A stretch of DNA of 64,000 bases from Mesostigma viride (Eukaryota > Streptophyta > Mesostigmatophyceae > Mesostigmatales > Mesostigmataceae): positions 6,051,666-6,115,665 of the forward strand of contig RPFO01000175.1 of the NCBI GenBank assembly GCA_009746045.1. Reading direction: 5' to 3'. Shown in pieces: positions 1-51,310 of this stretch; position 1 is the stretch's first letter, and each line of letters begins with the position of its first letter. The position numbers were made by a program, and so were the translations under genes. The notes beneath the pieces were generated by a model. The model had not been told where the DNA came from. It worked only from the letters and a program-made list of their open reading frames with translations, and searched no databases.

Positions 1-432
1 GTGAGGATGCCGGCCTGTGAGGATGCGGGCCTGTGAGGATGCCGGCCTGTGAGGATGCCGGCCTGTGAGGATGCCGGCCTGTGAGGATGCTGGCCTGTGA
101 GGATGCTGGCCTGTGAGGACGTCGGCCTGTGAGGATGCCGGCCTGTGAGGATGCTGGCCTGTGAGGATGCTGGCCTGTGAGGATGCCGGCCTGTGAGGAT
201 GCTGGCCAGTGAGGATGCCGGCCTGTGAGGATGCCGGCCTGTGAGGACGTCGGCCTGTGAGGATGCGGGCCTGTGAGGATGCCAGCCTGTGAGGATGCCG
301 GCCTGTGAGGACGTCGGCCTGTGAGGATGCCGGCCTGTGAGGATGCTAGCCTGTGAGGATGCCGGCCTGTGAGAATGCTAGCCTGTGAGGATGCCGGCCT
401 GTGAGGATGCCGGCCTGTGAGGATGCCGGCCC
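1..432. repeat. 16-bp minisatellite (GTGAGGATGCCGGCCT)n
   Basis: About 27 tandem copies of a 16-bp unit with scattered substitutions (GCCGG/GCTGG/GCGGG, GACGTCGG) run from the left edge to position 432. It lies in the DHX35-like intron after exon 4, 16 bp beyond the splice donor. The left end is not visible. Confidence 0.95.
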
Positions 433-447
433 ACCAGTGCCCCCTAC

Positions 448-2797
448 CTGGGAGGATACGTCCTCGAAGCGGATGGTGTAGCCGACCGTGGCACCCAATC
501 GCGATTCCATCTCCTCCGCCACGCGCGCCGCCACAGTCTGCGCAAAAAGGAACCACCATGAGGGAGGCGAACACGGTAGTAGGTCCTTGGGTCATGAAAG
601 GGGCACGGCTGTCATTGAGTCACGCTAGCCCATCCATAAACTAGATTGTAGCCATTATTTTTGAAAGCCCAGCTATGTTGCGCTTCCGCTTCAAAACCAC
701 CAGCAAACCTCTCCTGAATGCCAGGCAACGAGCACCCCCTGGTTCCCGCCAGCCACGCTACACCGCATGCTTTTGTGGACGACAGCAACGTAGAGCATGA
801 CCGCATCATGGGGGACCAGCAAGCCTCTGGGGCAGTCCGGGCAAAAACTAGGGGCGCCCGAGCGCGAAAACCAGGAAACAACAGCTGGTGCTAGGGGCCT
901 CATTTTGGGGCAGGCGCGCATGGCCAGGCAGACGGGCTTGGGGGCTCGCGAGATGCCATTGCTGGTTGCCACACACCGCACCGGTTCGCACGACAAGCCA
1001 CCATGTAAGGGTAAGCGACCATGTGAGGGCAAGCCACAATGTAAGGGCCCTCACCTGAGCCGCCAACCGCCGCGGTTGTGTGCAGGCGATGACGTACCCC
1101 CCCGCCGCCCATCCTGCCTCGTAGAGATACTGGTGGTGGTGGGTGGGGCGGGGGTGGGGTCACGTGTGTCGGGGAGAAAGACACGAAGGCACAGAGATAT
1201 AAGAAGGAATAAGGATACAAGAAGGAATAAGGATACAAGAAGGAATAAGGATACAAGAAGGAATAAGGATACAAGAAGGAATAAGGATACAAGAAGGAAT
1301 AAGGATACAAGAACGAATAAGGATACAAGAAGGAATAAGGATACAAGAAGGAATAAGGATACAAGAAGGAATAAGGATACAAGAAGGAATAAGGATACAA
1401 GAAGGAATAACGATACAAAATATATACTAGAATAGGAAGTGGGATACACATGTCAGAATGTGGCTATGCTGACGATAATGAATCTGGCCTGGGGACGCGG
1501 AATCCAACCGCCTTTACCCTGAAGCACCCTGAATTGTGAGCACCGTCCCTGATCCACTGAACAAAAACGGCTTTTTGCAACGATACCATGGCCAATGCAT
1601 CATAAGCTAGTGCCTAGTGCTCACGGCTTACGATAATCGCCCATTAAGGGTCCACTAGGGTTCAGCGAGGTCAATGTATCCCTTCACCACTGCAACATTA
1701 CTTGGAAAAACAATGCACGTTCCATTGACCCTTGCTTTTACATGGACGAAAGCACCGTGAAATAGAGGGTCTGCCCTTGCAATTGCATAGCAAGCCCTGG
1801 CTCAAATAATCCAATTCGATGGCGACTGCAGAAATCATGCCTAAACGAACATATGGGTAAAGTTGATGTGAAGATCAGGCAGTCGGGTGTCCTAAGAGAC
1901 TGGGACTCAGGGGCCTGGTCATCCCTGGCAGGGTTGTCAAGATATGATGCCTCCACGAGCCTTTATGGATCCACTAGTTGAGAGAAGCAATGCAAGTACC
2001 TTATCCGGGTATCTGGGTCTTTTATCCTCACGTAAAAAGAGTGTGAGCAGACCCCGCCATCCTCGCTTATAGAGGGTACTGATTGAATTTACTCATTGAT
2101 TATACCCGATGGCCAAAAAGGAAGGAGAGAAGTTCTATGGACCCTTCCTATGATCGTCCTTTGCGGCCAAATATACCCGTAAAGCGCTGCTAATAGGCAG
2201 GAAAGTTTGATTTTCTTCCCAGTTCACGAGGTGGCCTGCCAACATCACCAAACAGATATGCTTTCATCCCTAGCATATATAAGTGGCATTGGCACTCACT
2301 TGGGGGATCTGGGTTGTCTTCCCGCATCCGGTCTCGCCCAGCACGACCACGGTGGCGTGCTTTTCCAGCAAATAGAGCAAAGCCGAGCGGTACTTGAATA
2401 TTGGAAGCCTCTTCCTTTGCTCCTGTAAGCTGAACCCGCTCTCCCTACAGCCAAGTGCACCAAAGAAAACGATGCGAGGCACGACAGCCCGATAAGGAGC
2501 TAACAGATAACATGTTCGTGCTCCGTAGCTGGGATGATTTACCACAATAAATGAAATAGATTGTCTAATTTTACAGTATGAATTGCAGAATAGTTATTCT
2601 AGGTGTCCCTTGCAAGCAAACGATAAATACTTCTAGGTAAAATCAAATCGATTTCGTTGAAGGTGGTTGAACAGCTCGCGAGCCGCGTACCGGCTGTAGA
2701 GGTAATCTAAGGCGGCGCTTTCCCCCCCAGTGTCTCTGTCCGCTTGCTGAGAGAGTGGTTGGTCCGGTTTCTTAGTACCCGGCTTCCAAAAGGCCAT
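448..2797 (-). CDS. DHX35: DEAH-box RNA helicase, DHX35-like (N-terminal part; 3' end beyond left edge)
   Basis: Four minus-strand exons join in phase: 2797-2691, 2444-2300, 1129-1055 and 537-448. Exon 1 begins MAFWKPGTKKP, the start typical of DHX35. Exon 2 carries helicase motif I (P-loop) GETGCGKTTQIPQ, exon 3 has YLYEAGW followed by motif Ia TQPRR, and exon 4 has the VAARVAEE and VGYTIRFED segments that follow in this family. Donors are GTACGC (weak), GTGAGT, GTGAGG and GTAGGG, and every acceptor ends in AG. The DExH box and the rest of the protein lie past position 1. The family is spliceosome-associated and unwinds RNA using ATP in the nucleus; that role is inferred by homology. A second in-frame ATG at 2818 is possible, but 2797 fits the family start. 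The exon 1 donor is the least certain junction, because the codons just after it (RYAA) also resemble the family. Confidence 0.87.
1196..1420. repeat. 18-bp minisatellite (AAGAAGGAATAAGGATAC)n
   Basis: Roughly twelve near-identical 18-bp units, with one GAACGAA variant near 1312. It sits inside DHX35-like intron 2, about 70 bp upstream (in plus coordinates to the right) of exon 3. Because 18 is a multiple of three, long spurious open frames cross it in several frames. Confidence 0.95.
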
Positions 2798-3498
2798 GGC
2801 AGAGTAGTTACTACACAAGCTATCGCTGGATCAGCGACATCATTACTCGTGCAACCTCTGATATCTCGTGGCGGGAGGTCATATTCCAAAACCCAGCAGA
2901 TCAAGGCAACGTGTGTACGTCGATGCGTAGGCACAGTCCAATACCTACGTCCGGGATAACCATCCGCTTCACCTTTTGCGGGTAGCCATAGCCACAATAA
3001 ATCAAGTGAATAAGCTGGACGTTAATTCCATCACGTGAGGTCGGGCATGCTCGGCAAAATAGACAAATCACGTAAGTTATGCTGAACAACGCGCGCTCCC
3101 TGCATGCGCAGGGCAGGGCTGACTACGATTGCTACGGTACTGTACAGCAAATTTACGCGCGAAATAGGCGCGAAAGCCGCATACGCATCAAGCACGTGTA
3201 GGTCCGTCGTCCAGAACGCACGAGGTTGGTGACTGTTGACAGGTTGCCGCAAAGTGACGCGGGCATGAGACCGCTGAATCCAGCGAAGAAATATCTGCCG
3301 AAAGAAATTGCGCTGCTTTCGCGGGACGTTTCTCCATCTACTTTTGACACCTGCTCTAATAACGTCAAAATTTGCCGCCATTAAGGCGTCAGCCTCACCG
3401 TTCTTGCCTGCTTTGTTTGCGGCGCACCGATACCTGTTCTAGTCCCATGCGTTGACGGTTCGTGCGTGCAGTTACGAGACAACGAGACACCTGCAACA
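2798..3498. promoter_or_regulatory. Divergent intergenic region between DHX35-like gene and panB
   Basis: This 701-bp gap separates two head-to-head start codons (2797 minus, 3499 plus) and must hold both 5' UTRs and both promoters. I see no convincing TATA box or other motif. Short ORFs here have no recognisable product. Confidence 0.5.
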
Positions 3499-8816
<5,318 letters not shown>

Positions 8817-9800
8817 GCGAGGGCGAGGGCGCTGGCCGATGCTGTCGGCTGTTTCTCGTTATTGCTCTGGGAAGCTAAGCTGGGAAGTTTGGCCAATTGG
8901 CATTCTAATCCTTGCATTATTCTCCCTGATGATAATCTGCCCCCAGTCATGAGCTGTAGGTCAATCAATGTGGCAAGGACGACAGGTTTGAGGACCAGGA
9001 AGAATGCCTCCTTGGGCAGGAGCCAAGTAGTGACATTTGCCAGGACATTTCCTTAGCCCTAGTGGTGGAAGTATGTGATGTGCCCAGGCACCCTGCCCGT
9101 TGCCACGAGCCCGCTGGTGCAAGGAACCATGCCTTTCAGTACATGCCGGGGGTCTTGTAAATTCTCGTCCATTCCCGCAGAGTACACCATCGTTCACGAT
9201 TAATCCTGGCAACCCTTGCAAAATAGCTGTGCAGGCAGCAGGCCACAAATGCCCCAGGTATCGCATGCACGTGCATGGAGCTGATGGTGGGAAACAATTG
9301 CTTGATCCTGATGTCTTTCCAGACCTGACGGCCCACCTTCATCTGTATTGGCAGTTTGGCACAGACTTCCTCTGCACCTGACCACCACCCCGCAACGATA
9401 ACGTGGCTCCAAATTTGACATGACACTGTTGGAGGACAAATATGCCATACATGGTACACACCGACATTTTGTTAGAGAGAGTTTCAGGTGGAGTGCCAGC
9501 TGGTTGTCACAGTTGACACATGACCTCTGGTATAGCAGCCCCTGTTTTTTTTGGGCTAGATGCATGGCACTAAATTCTCAGGAGCCTTTTAAATTTCATG
9601 CACAGCTGTGTTCGCTGCGCATATCCCTTCCCCCCCATGTCTTCAGCGGGGGGGCCTTGAGCTAGAGCGAACTTTTAAATTACATGGTAATGGGGTAAAG
9701 AATGAGCTCGAGATTGTATGATGAGCTAGACATACATGTTGTGCATTGGCTGATTTCGATAGTACCGGCTACGCCCCCTTCTACTAAAAAGAAGGATTCA
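8817..9800. other. Intergenic, downstream of panB; no gene seen
   Basis: This holds the panB 3' UTR and then unassigned sequence. No ORF has a recognisable product or coding character. A TGTAA near 9156 could be an algal-type polyadenylation signal, but it is too short to rely on. Confidence 0.4.
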
Positions 9801-9805
9801 GCCGT

Positions 9806-9876
9806 GTTCAGCCCGTCTCACGGTGCGAGACTGAACAAGTCTCGCGTGCAGACACGTGTGTAGTACTCCTACACAC
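9806..9876. other. Cluster of short perfect hairpins
   Basis: Two consecutive perfect 8-bp stems with 5-nt loops are visible: GCGAGACT/AGTCTCGC at 9825-9845 and GTGTGTAG/CTACACAC at 9856-9876. The upstream GTTCAG and GTCTC segments can pair with CTGAAC and GAGAC, so they compete with the first stem. The function is unknown. Confidence 0.45.
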
Positions 9877-9989
9877 AGATCTCGAGTGATTTATCTAGTA
9901 CCAAATCCGAAAGGCTTGCATCACTCCCCGGACAGGAGAACTTTTGCGGATGACTGTAGGTGTAAGTTGGCGATGCCATGGTAACCGGA

Positions 9990-10130
9990 GACGTCCGTCC
10001 TATAGTCAGCAAAATTGGTGCGAGAGGTCCCCAGTTCGATTCCGGTCGGATTCATTTGCAGATCGCGTTTTCCGCGTTTTCCGCGGCCTGGCACTGAACG
10101 CAAAGGTTTTCACCTTTGCGGAGTGTCTGA
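9990..10130 (+). mobile_element. tRNA-like, possibly SINE-derived sequence
   Basis: A box-B-like GTTCGATTCC (10034-10043) lies about 32 nt after a box-A-like TATAGTCAGC (10001-10010), the spacing of an RNA polymerase III internal promoter. The T-stem and anticodon arm do not pair, so this is not a working tRNA gene. A 9-bp perfect hairpin (CGCAAAGGT/ACCTTTGCG) follows near 10099-10120. A degenerate SINE head is the best reading. No second copy was found in the window. Confidence 0.3.
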
Positions 10131-10334
10131 TCAGAATACATGTTGTGCATTGCATATGCATGTAAAACTAAAATTACGTAAAACATCGTTAGGTACATCT
10201 GGATCTCAAGAAGTTAGTTTGTTGATTATATCTGGATTAATTAAACTACCCCGCTCCAGGCCGCTTTCAAGCTGTTGAGCAGCTGGCTCCCCGACTGCGA
10301 GGACGACATGAAGACCCGGGATGGTATTAAACTA

Positions 10335-11520
10335 AATTGTAACATATCTCCGTTGGGAGTGCATGTAGCACATGTCCCTGAGAAGGGGCATATATTCTGA
10401 TTTGAAGGGGCATATGGCTTTTAATACATTCTGGGCTACTTCCAGCAAGGGTAGGGTGTAAACTACACCATATGCTCTGGGCGCCTGCACCACTATATGT
10501 ATTCCAGCACCTAAGGTGCGGACATAGGGTGGAAGACATGGCTAAACAAGCTAGGGCTAGGGCATGGCTTCTCAGCGGAGAGTAGCTCTCTGCATAGGCA
10601 GAGCTGGGCTAAATTCTTAATGCATCATCCGTGGGGCCGGAGTCCCATTATAGGCGCACGAGCGCATAGGCGTGAGCCACGTGCTAAGCTAAGCCTGACT
10701 AATCTACACTACTGCTATATATTCCCTACTGAGACTGGGTTTGCGCTGGGGTGGCAGGGGGCGCCTGCCAGAGCTTGTGGTCGACGTGGATGACCGCCCC
10801 CATCCAGTATACCGGTTCCCCCCCCGTGTTCTGCCGGAGCTGGAGGTAGGTCGGCCATGGCTCCCGCGTCGCCCCTGTTGCTGTGCCAGGGTCAAGTCGT
10901 CGTCCAGCGTGTAGGAAGTCCCCGAGAGCTTCTTGCGGCATTTAAGGAAACAACAGCTTATCCGCCATGCACTTAAAGATGAGGAGCAGGGGAGCCGGGC
11001 CAGCCTTACCCCGCGCGCGAAGGAAGGCAAAAAAAAGGGGAAGGCGGACAGCCGACATCTGCAGCTCACCAGTGCGTTGCATGGGGGTAAGAATGTCGTG
11101 CACGCTGTGGCAAGAGACTCGAGGATTCACCTGCCGGCTGGTCGAAGTGCTTGATGATGACATTGTGGCTGCGCTGGGTGAGGTCGGCCTCCTCGCGGAG
11201 GTCGAGAGTTTGTTCAGTGCTTGAGCTGTGCCGCGATATCGATGGTGGAGGCGCCGGCGGTGGAGGTGGTGTGGTGCAATTCAGCATGTCCGCCCAGGTC
11301 TGGCTGGGTGGGAGGAGCATCGTTGGCTGGGCCAGCAGGTGCGGGCCAGGCGGCAATGTCCTTCACCGAGGGCGGTGAGGCCTGCGGTGTTTTGCAGGCG
11401 CTCAATGGCGATGGCGTTGCATGTCGTGGAGGCGTTTGTCGATGGCGAGGATCGAGCTGGGCCTTGATGTCCGCAGTGGAGGTGGAGGTGGCAGTGGAGG
11501 TGGAGGCGAGGAGGGTGGAG
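10335..11520 (-). mobile_element. LINE ORF1-only element, copy A (degenerate)
   Basis: Read on the minus strand, this contains a frameshifted ORF1 related to the L1 ORF1p family (coiled-coil/RRM/C-terminal domain). Recognisable pieces are LREEADLTQRSHNVIIKHF, TLDDDLTLAQQQ, and WPTYLQLRQN followed by GGEPVYWMGAVI, with a stop at about 10726. About 390 nt of non-coding 3' sequence follows with no ORF2, ending at the conserved hairpin CTCCCAACGGAG (plus 10348-10359). The 3' region matches copy C (57935-58648) closely. Confidence 0.65.
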
Positions 11521-11529
11521 GTGGAGCTA

Positions 11530-11640
11530 GGTGGCAGTCATGGTGGCTATATACCACCATGCTGGCAATATACTGGCCACCATGGTGGCTATATACTGAG
11601 CTCAGTATATAGCCAGCGTGCCTCCCATTGCTGCCAGTGA
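11530..11640. repeat. Small palindromic (MITE-like) element
   Basis: A perfect 30-bp palindrome TGGCTATATACTGAG/CTCAGTATATAGCCA occupies 11586-11615. It sits inside a larger imperfect inverted repeat in which TGGCAGTCATGG near 11532 pairs with CCATTGCTGCCA near 11625. The unit TGGCTATATAC recurs at 11542 and 11586. It lies at the boundary of LINE copies A and B. Confidence 0.4.
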
Positions 11641-11806
11641 CATCGATCTGCAGCGAGGAGAGTCACGGTCTGCTGGAGGGCTTCCGTAAGGATATGGAGC
11701 GGAGAGTACATGTGGGTGCGGAAATGGATGGAGCCCAGATCTCGCCGATCCCGTCGCCGTTGTTGCTGCGCCAGGGTCACTGAGTCGTCGTCAAGGGTGA
11801 AGTGAG

Positions 11807-13193
11807 CAGTGCTTCTGCTAACGGGACTATTTCGTCAACCGGTTGACGAATTTTGAAAATAGTAGTAAAATAGTCAACCATTTTGGGCAATTCGTCAACC
11901 ACATTCGTCAACCAACTCGGCAATTCGTCAACCAATTGACGAATATGTTCCGAAGTTCGTCAACCGGTTTCACGAAATGTTTAGGGTATTCGTCAACCAC
12001 CTAAGTCCTGAAGGCCAGACCTAAGGTCCAGCGGCGCGGCGTCAGGCCGTCAGCCCGTACCATCTGAATCCTAGGTACGCTGCAGTTGGAGTTGGTTTGG
12101 AAAGACAGTACGTCAGTACGGTTCAGGACAATGCTCGGGTACCAAAACTGAAGACGAGCAAGGCAGGACTTGAGCCGACCAGGGCATGAAAAAATTATTA
12201 CCTGTAATCACTCTGGTGTTTGGTGGGCAATCATGGTATTAATTACGTGACGACCTCAGGCCGTCTGGCGACTTCATGTGCGATAAAATATTGCATGCGA
12301 AATTGTTTCGATAATGGCGGCGGCGATGTTTAGGTAGTGTTGCATGAGCTAGAGAATGTCGAAGAAAAACGGGTTGGCAGGTTTCAAGACTAGCACCTTA
12401 GATGCTCTGTTTAAGAAGCAAGCTGGAGAAATTGTAGAAACGGAAAATATCGTCGACCTAGGCCGCAGTTTAGATGAAAAGGAGGGCAGGCAGGGTCGCG
12501 ACAAACGCAAGAGAGTAGAGCGTGAGGAAGAGCATGGGTCTAATGCGCAGGAAGAGGAAGATGGCGGCCAGTCAGCATCATCTGACAGCGCCTCAAACTC
12601 TGGCGAGGAGGAATCTGGCGAGGAGGAATCTGGCGAGGAGGGGGCCTAGACAGAAAGGAGCAAGGCCGATGATGACGGCAGCTCTGAGCCAGGGGAGAAG
12701 AAGGGGAAGAAGAAGGGCAAGAGAAAGCCAGCAGCGAAAAGGCAGAGACAGGAGTACAACCAGTGGACAGGCGCGCGCAGCGCGCAGGGTGCAGGGCCAA
12801 GCTCGGACAAAACTGTGCCAGTAGTGCCTGTTGATAGCAGTGAGGAGGATGTAATGGTTGTTTAATGGCCTCGTGCTGTGCACACTTGACTCAGGCCTAG
12901 CTGTGAACCATACTAGTAATTATTCTGTAGTTTATGCAGTTGTCAACAACCACTATGTGATATTATGTTTTATCCACATGCATTACATGCGTGTGTGAGG
13001 CGTGAGCGACCTTACGTTAATTATGAAGAAATAAAGCTTCCTCCTCCCCCCCCCCCCAGGGTTGACGAAGCGCCAAGGCAAATAGTCAACCAGTTTGACG
13101 AATTGCTGAGGCAAATAGTCAACCATTTGACGAAGTGCCGAGGCAAATAGTCAACAAGTTGACGAATGACAAAAACCCTTAGCAGAAGCACTG
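11807..13193. mobile_element. hAT-type DNA transposon, non-autonomous, with 8-bp target duplication
   Basis: The left end reads CAGTGCTTCTGCTAACGGG and the right end is its inverse, TTAGCAGAAGCACTG, giving 15 identical terminal bases beginning CAGTG as in hAT elements. Identical 8-bp duplications GAAGTGAG flank it (11799-11806 and 13194-13201). The related uninterrupted sequence at 58560-58580 (AAGGGTGAAGAGAGTCTTC) shows the empty site. Subterminal TTCGTCAACC/GGTTGACGAA motifs are repeated at both ends. The interior is 1387 bp with no recognisable transposase, so it is probably mobilised in trans. Confidence 0.88.
12356..12865 (+). pseudogene. ORF carried by the hAT element, interrupted by one in-frame stop
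   Basis: The frame opens MSKKNGLAGFKTSTLDALFK and runs to a TAG at 12647-12649, then continues in the same frame (TERSKADDDGSSEPGEKKGK...) to TAA at 12863-12865, for 169 codons read through the TAG. The middle is Glu/Ser-rich with three tandem ESGEE units, and the C-terminal half is a Lys/Arg-rich basic block (KKGKKKGKRKPAAKRQRQ) ending in an acidic tail. Such composition is usual for nuclear proteins. It does not resemble a hAT transposase or BED finger. It may be captured host sequence or an accessory ORF; the function is unknown. Confidence 0.5.
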
Positions 13194-14464
13194 GAAGTGA
13201 GTCTTCTCGAGCCGCTTGCGGCGTCTGAGAAAAGAAATATCTTGTTCGCCGGGTTCTTAAAGGTGAGGAGGAGCGGGGGCGCCCCTGCCTTACCCCGTGC
13301 GCGGGGACTAGGCGGCGGGCGACCAGCTCGATCTGACCATTAAGGCCCATGCGACCAAGTACTTCTCTATTAAACGCACGCGTAAGCTTCTCGGAATTCT
13401 CACCTTCCTCCTTGTCGAAGTTTTTGACGATGACGTTGAGGCTGCGCTTGGCGAGCTCGGCCTCCTCGCGGATCGAGGTCAAGCGTCTGCTGCTGGAGCT
13501 GTGCTGCGACGGCGGAGGTGGTGGAGGTGGTATGCTGCTTAAGCATGTCCGCCCAGGTCGGGATGGGAGGAGCATCGCCAGCCAGGCCAGTTGGGGCGGG
13601 CTTGCATGGCGGCAATGTCCTTCACCGCCTGGGCGGTGAGGCCTGCGGTGTTTTGCAGGACCTCGATGGCGATTGCATTGTCCTGTGCTGATCGATGTCG
13701 CGGAGCTGGGCGGTGATGGAGTCGGTGGAGGCGGAGGGGGGGGTGCATGGGGGTGGAGGCGAGGGGGGTGGCAGTGGCGGTGGGGATGGTGCCCGGAGCT
13801 CAGCAGCCAGCATGCGACCCACAGCTGCAGCGAGGGGCGTCACGTGCTGTGAGATGGCTGCGTGGAGGTGGAGGAGGAGGGTGGATTCGGTCAAGGGGAC
13901 GGGTTGCCAGAGGTCCGCGGAAGCACGCTGAAGGATGGAAAAGAGCTAGGGCGGCAAGCTGAAGGCGCGGTCGCGACCAGCCACTGAGACAGGTCAGCTG
14001 CGCGGATCGGAGTTGAAACTTGCCGTCAGACTGGCTGCGGAAGCATTTGTGGCGTTGCCGGAGGCGCTGACCCAGGTCAAGAAGGGAGGCATACGACCCA
14101 TAAAACAGGAGCTCCAGTACGTATCCGGATGTGTGGCCTGTCGAAATAGCCGGGTCTGTTGACGTCGAAGGTGGAAAATAACTCGTCAACGTCAAAGTCA
14201 TACTCAGACCAGCTAGGTTCGGTTGGGCGGCTGCGTTAGTTGGGCTCAGGCGAGGCTGAAAGCGAGGCATGAAGCCTGGGAGGGTGCTGGGCGACCACCA
14301 GTGCGCGACTAGTGTCACGTCTGCCTGCCGGACCTGAGGGTGAGGCTGCAGCCGGAGCTGTAGTTTTATTTTCATTGTCGAGCGCAGCCGCCAGGCTGCG
14401 TTGCGTCGCCGTATATAGGTCACAGACTCACAGTACCGGTACCCCAATATATTACCGATACTAG

Positions 14465-17209
<2,745 letters not shown>

Positions 17210-18681
17210 CGGCGTACCTTGTTGTCGTCTCCCACAATCTGGCTCTCGACTACTCGGCGGAACCGTTTGCTACGGAATCGTTTGCTAGGAAACATCAAGA
17301 TGTTGTACCAACGCGGGTGCGGTGTATCCAATGTTGCAACCGTACATGTCCGCGCTCAGTATCTTTGTTTCTTGTATGTTTGTGATGGCATGTTGTTCAG
17401 TGTCCTGGCCCTCGGCCGTTTCCAAACCTCTGCTGCCCACGTGCGGCGTGGGACACCAGTCACCACTCACCAGTCACCACCACCACAACACCACAACAGT
17501 CCACCACCACAACATGAGCCTGCACAGTCTCTGCTGCGGTGCCCCATGTGGGCACTGGGCAACAACAACAACAGGTGACATACGAGCGAGTTGGCGACTT
17601 TGCGCTTCGAGGTAAAGCCGTCCAGCTCAAGGGTGCCCCGACCGCGCCCTCTCACGCGCAATGAAAGCACTGCCACGCCGCTGTGTCTCGCCGCAATTTA
17701 CATGCATCATTGCTGCGTCAAGGGTCTTAGCCGGTACTTTTCGACGACGACCAATATATCTGCTGCGCACAGCTGTATTGTATGCCATGCCATGAAATCG
17801 GCGTAATCGTTGCAGTCTGCCAGTGTCTGGAGTACAAATGCCACCAGCGCGCTAGCAGTACTTATGACCTGCGCTTACTCGTTAAAAAATTATTTTAGTT
17901 AAATGCAGGCCGCCAGAGGCCGCACAAAAAAAACAGTGAATCCAACAACAACGTACCACTTATCAAGAACCAAACATCAGTGATACTATATCATTGTGTC
18001 AAAAGCGTGTCAGTTTCCAGCATGCGCATGCATATGATAACCACGTACAATTGGACGTACTGGTAGTACGTATACGTGCGTTTTGCGGCCAACAAGACGA
18101 AAGAGGGAGCGTTATGCGGCCGTGATCTCGTGACGCTGAGGGTGCAATTCAGCATGCTGACCATCGATCACCGCAGGATTTGTTGTTGGAACATTAACAG
18201 CTTCTCCATGGTGGCGTCGGGATCGACAGTTGGCCGGCCCAACAGGCTGGCACAAACGGAAGCTGATCGAGATATCGATCATTAAATCATATTTATACCA
18301 GTACAAGCATTTTGCTGGCCGCCCATGCATTATACCCCGAGCTTTTTTTCCCCGCGCCCATTATAGCTAGTGAATATAGCCGGCGGAGCTGGCCAACGGA
18401 AACCTGGCAGAAGTTGCAGATTATTATGGCCGTAATGCTGTCGCATGAGCTGCGCATGCATGCGCACCGGTACAGCAGTTTCTGGTGACAACCTTCAATG
18501 ATTGTGCATGTGGCCTGCTTCGGTCATGCACCACGTGCACGCTGCCAGACGCCATTGAACGATTCTGCTGATTCGATCGGCGACCGGCAAGGGCTTCGTC
18601 TAGAGCTTCATTATACGTGATCAGCTTATATATCAATATGCAGGGGCATATTGCAACTTAGCGACCAAATCTCCAACCATC
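17210..18681. other. Intergenic, upstream of the giant gene; no gene seen
   Basis: 1.47 kb between the TTG tract and the start codon at 18682; it must contain the promoter and 5' UTR of the giant gene. A short frame near 17575-17660 reads TYERVGDFALRGKAVQLKGA, which looks protein-like, but it is isolated and unassigned. No clear core-promoter motif was recognised. Confidence 0.4.

Positions 18682-51310
<32,629 letters not shown>

Larger units (their letters stand above)
11641..14460 (-). mobile_element. LINE ORF1 element, copy B, split by a hAT insertion
   Basis: A second minus-strand ORF1 relic. Its 5' part (14460-13194) encodes pieces such as EEAELAKRSLNVIVKNFDK, FNREVLGRMGLNGQIELVAR and a PTWADMLKQ segment. 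Its 3' part (11806-11641) continues with FTLDDD...VTLAQQQRRR. The break coincides exactly with the hAT element and its 8-bp duplication. Frameshifts are present, and the 3' end is lost or replaced by the palindromic element. Confidence 0.6.

Noticed and set aside
1-432. Possible CRISPR array at the left edge
   Set aside because: Units of 16 bp are contiguous with no spacers, and the sequence is eukaryotic; it is a minisatellite.
10001-10045. A tRNA gene
   Set aside because: The box B-like motif is good, but acceptor, anticodon and T stems do not pair, so only a SINE-type relic is claimed.
17575-17665. A coding exon reading TYERVGDFALRGKAVQLKGA
   Set aside because: Protein-like but isolated, with no neighbouring exon, start or family match that I can defend.
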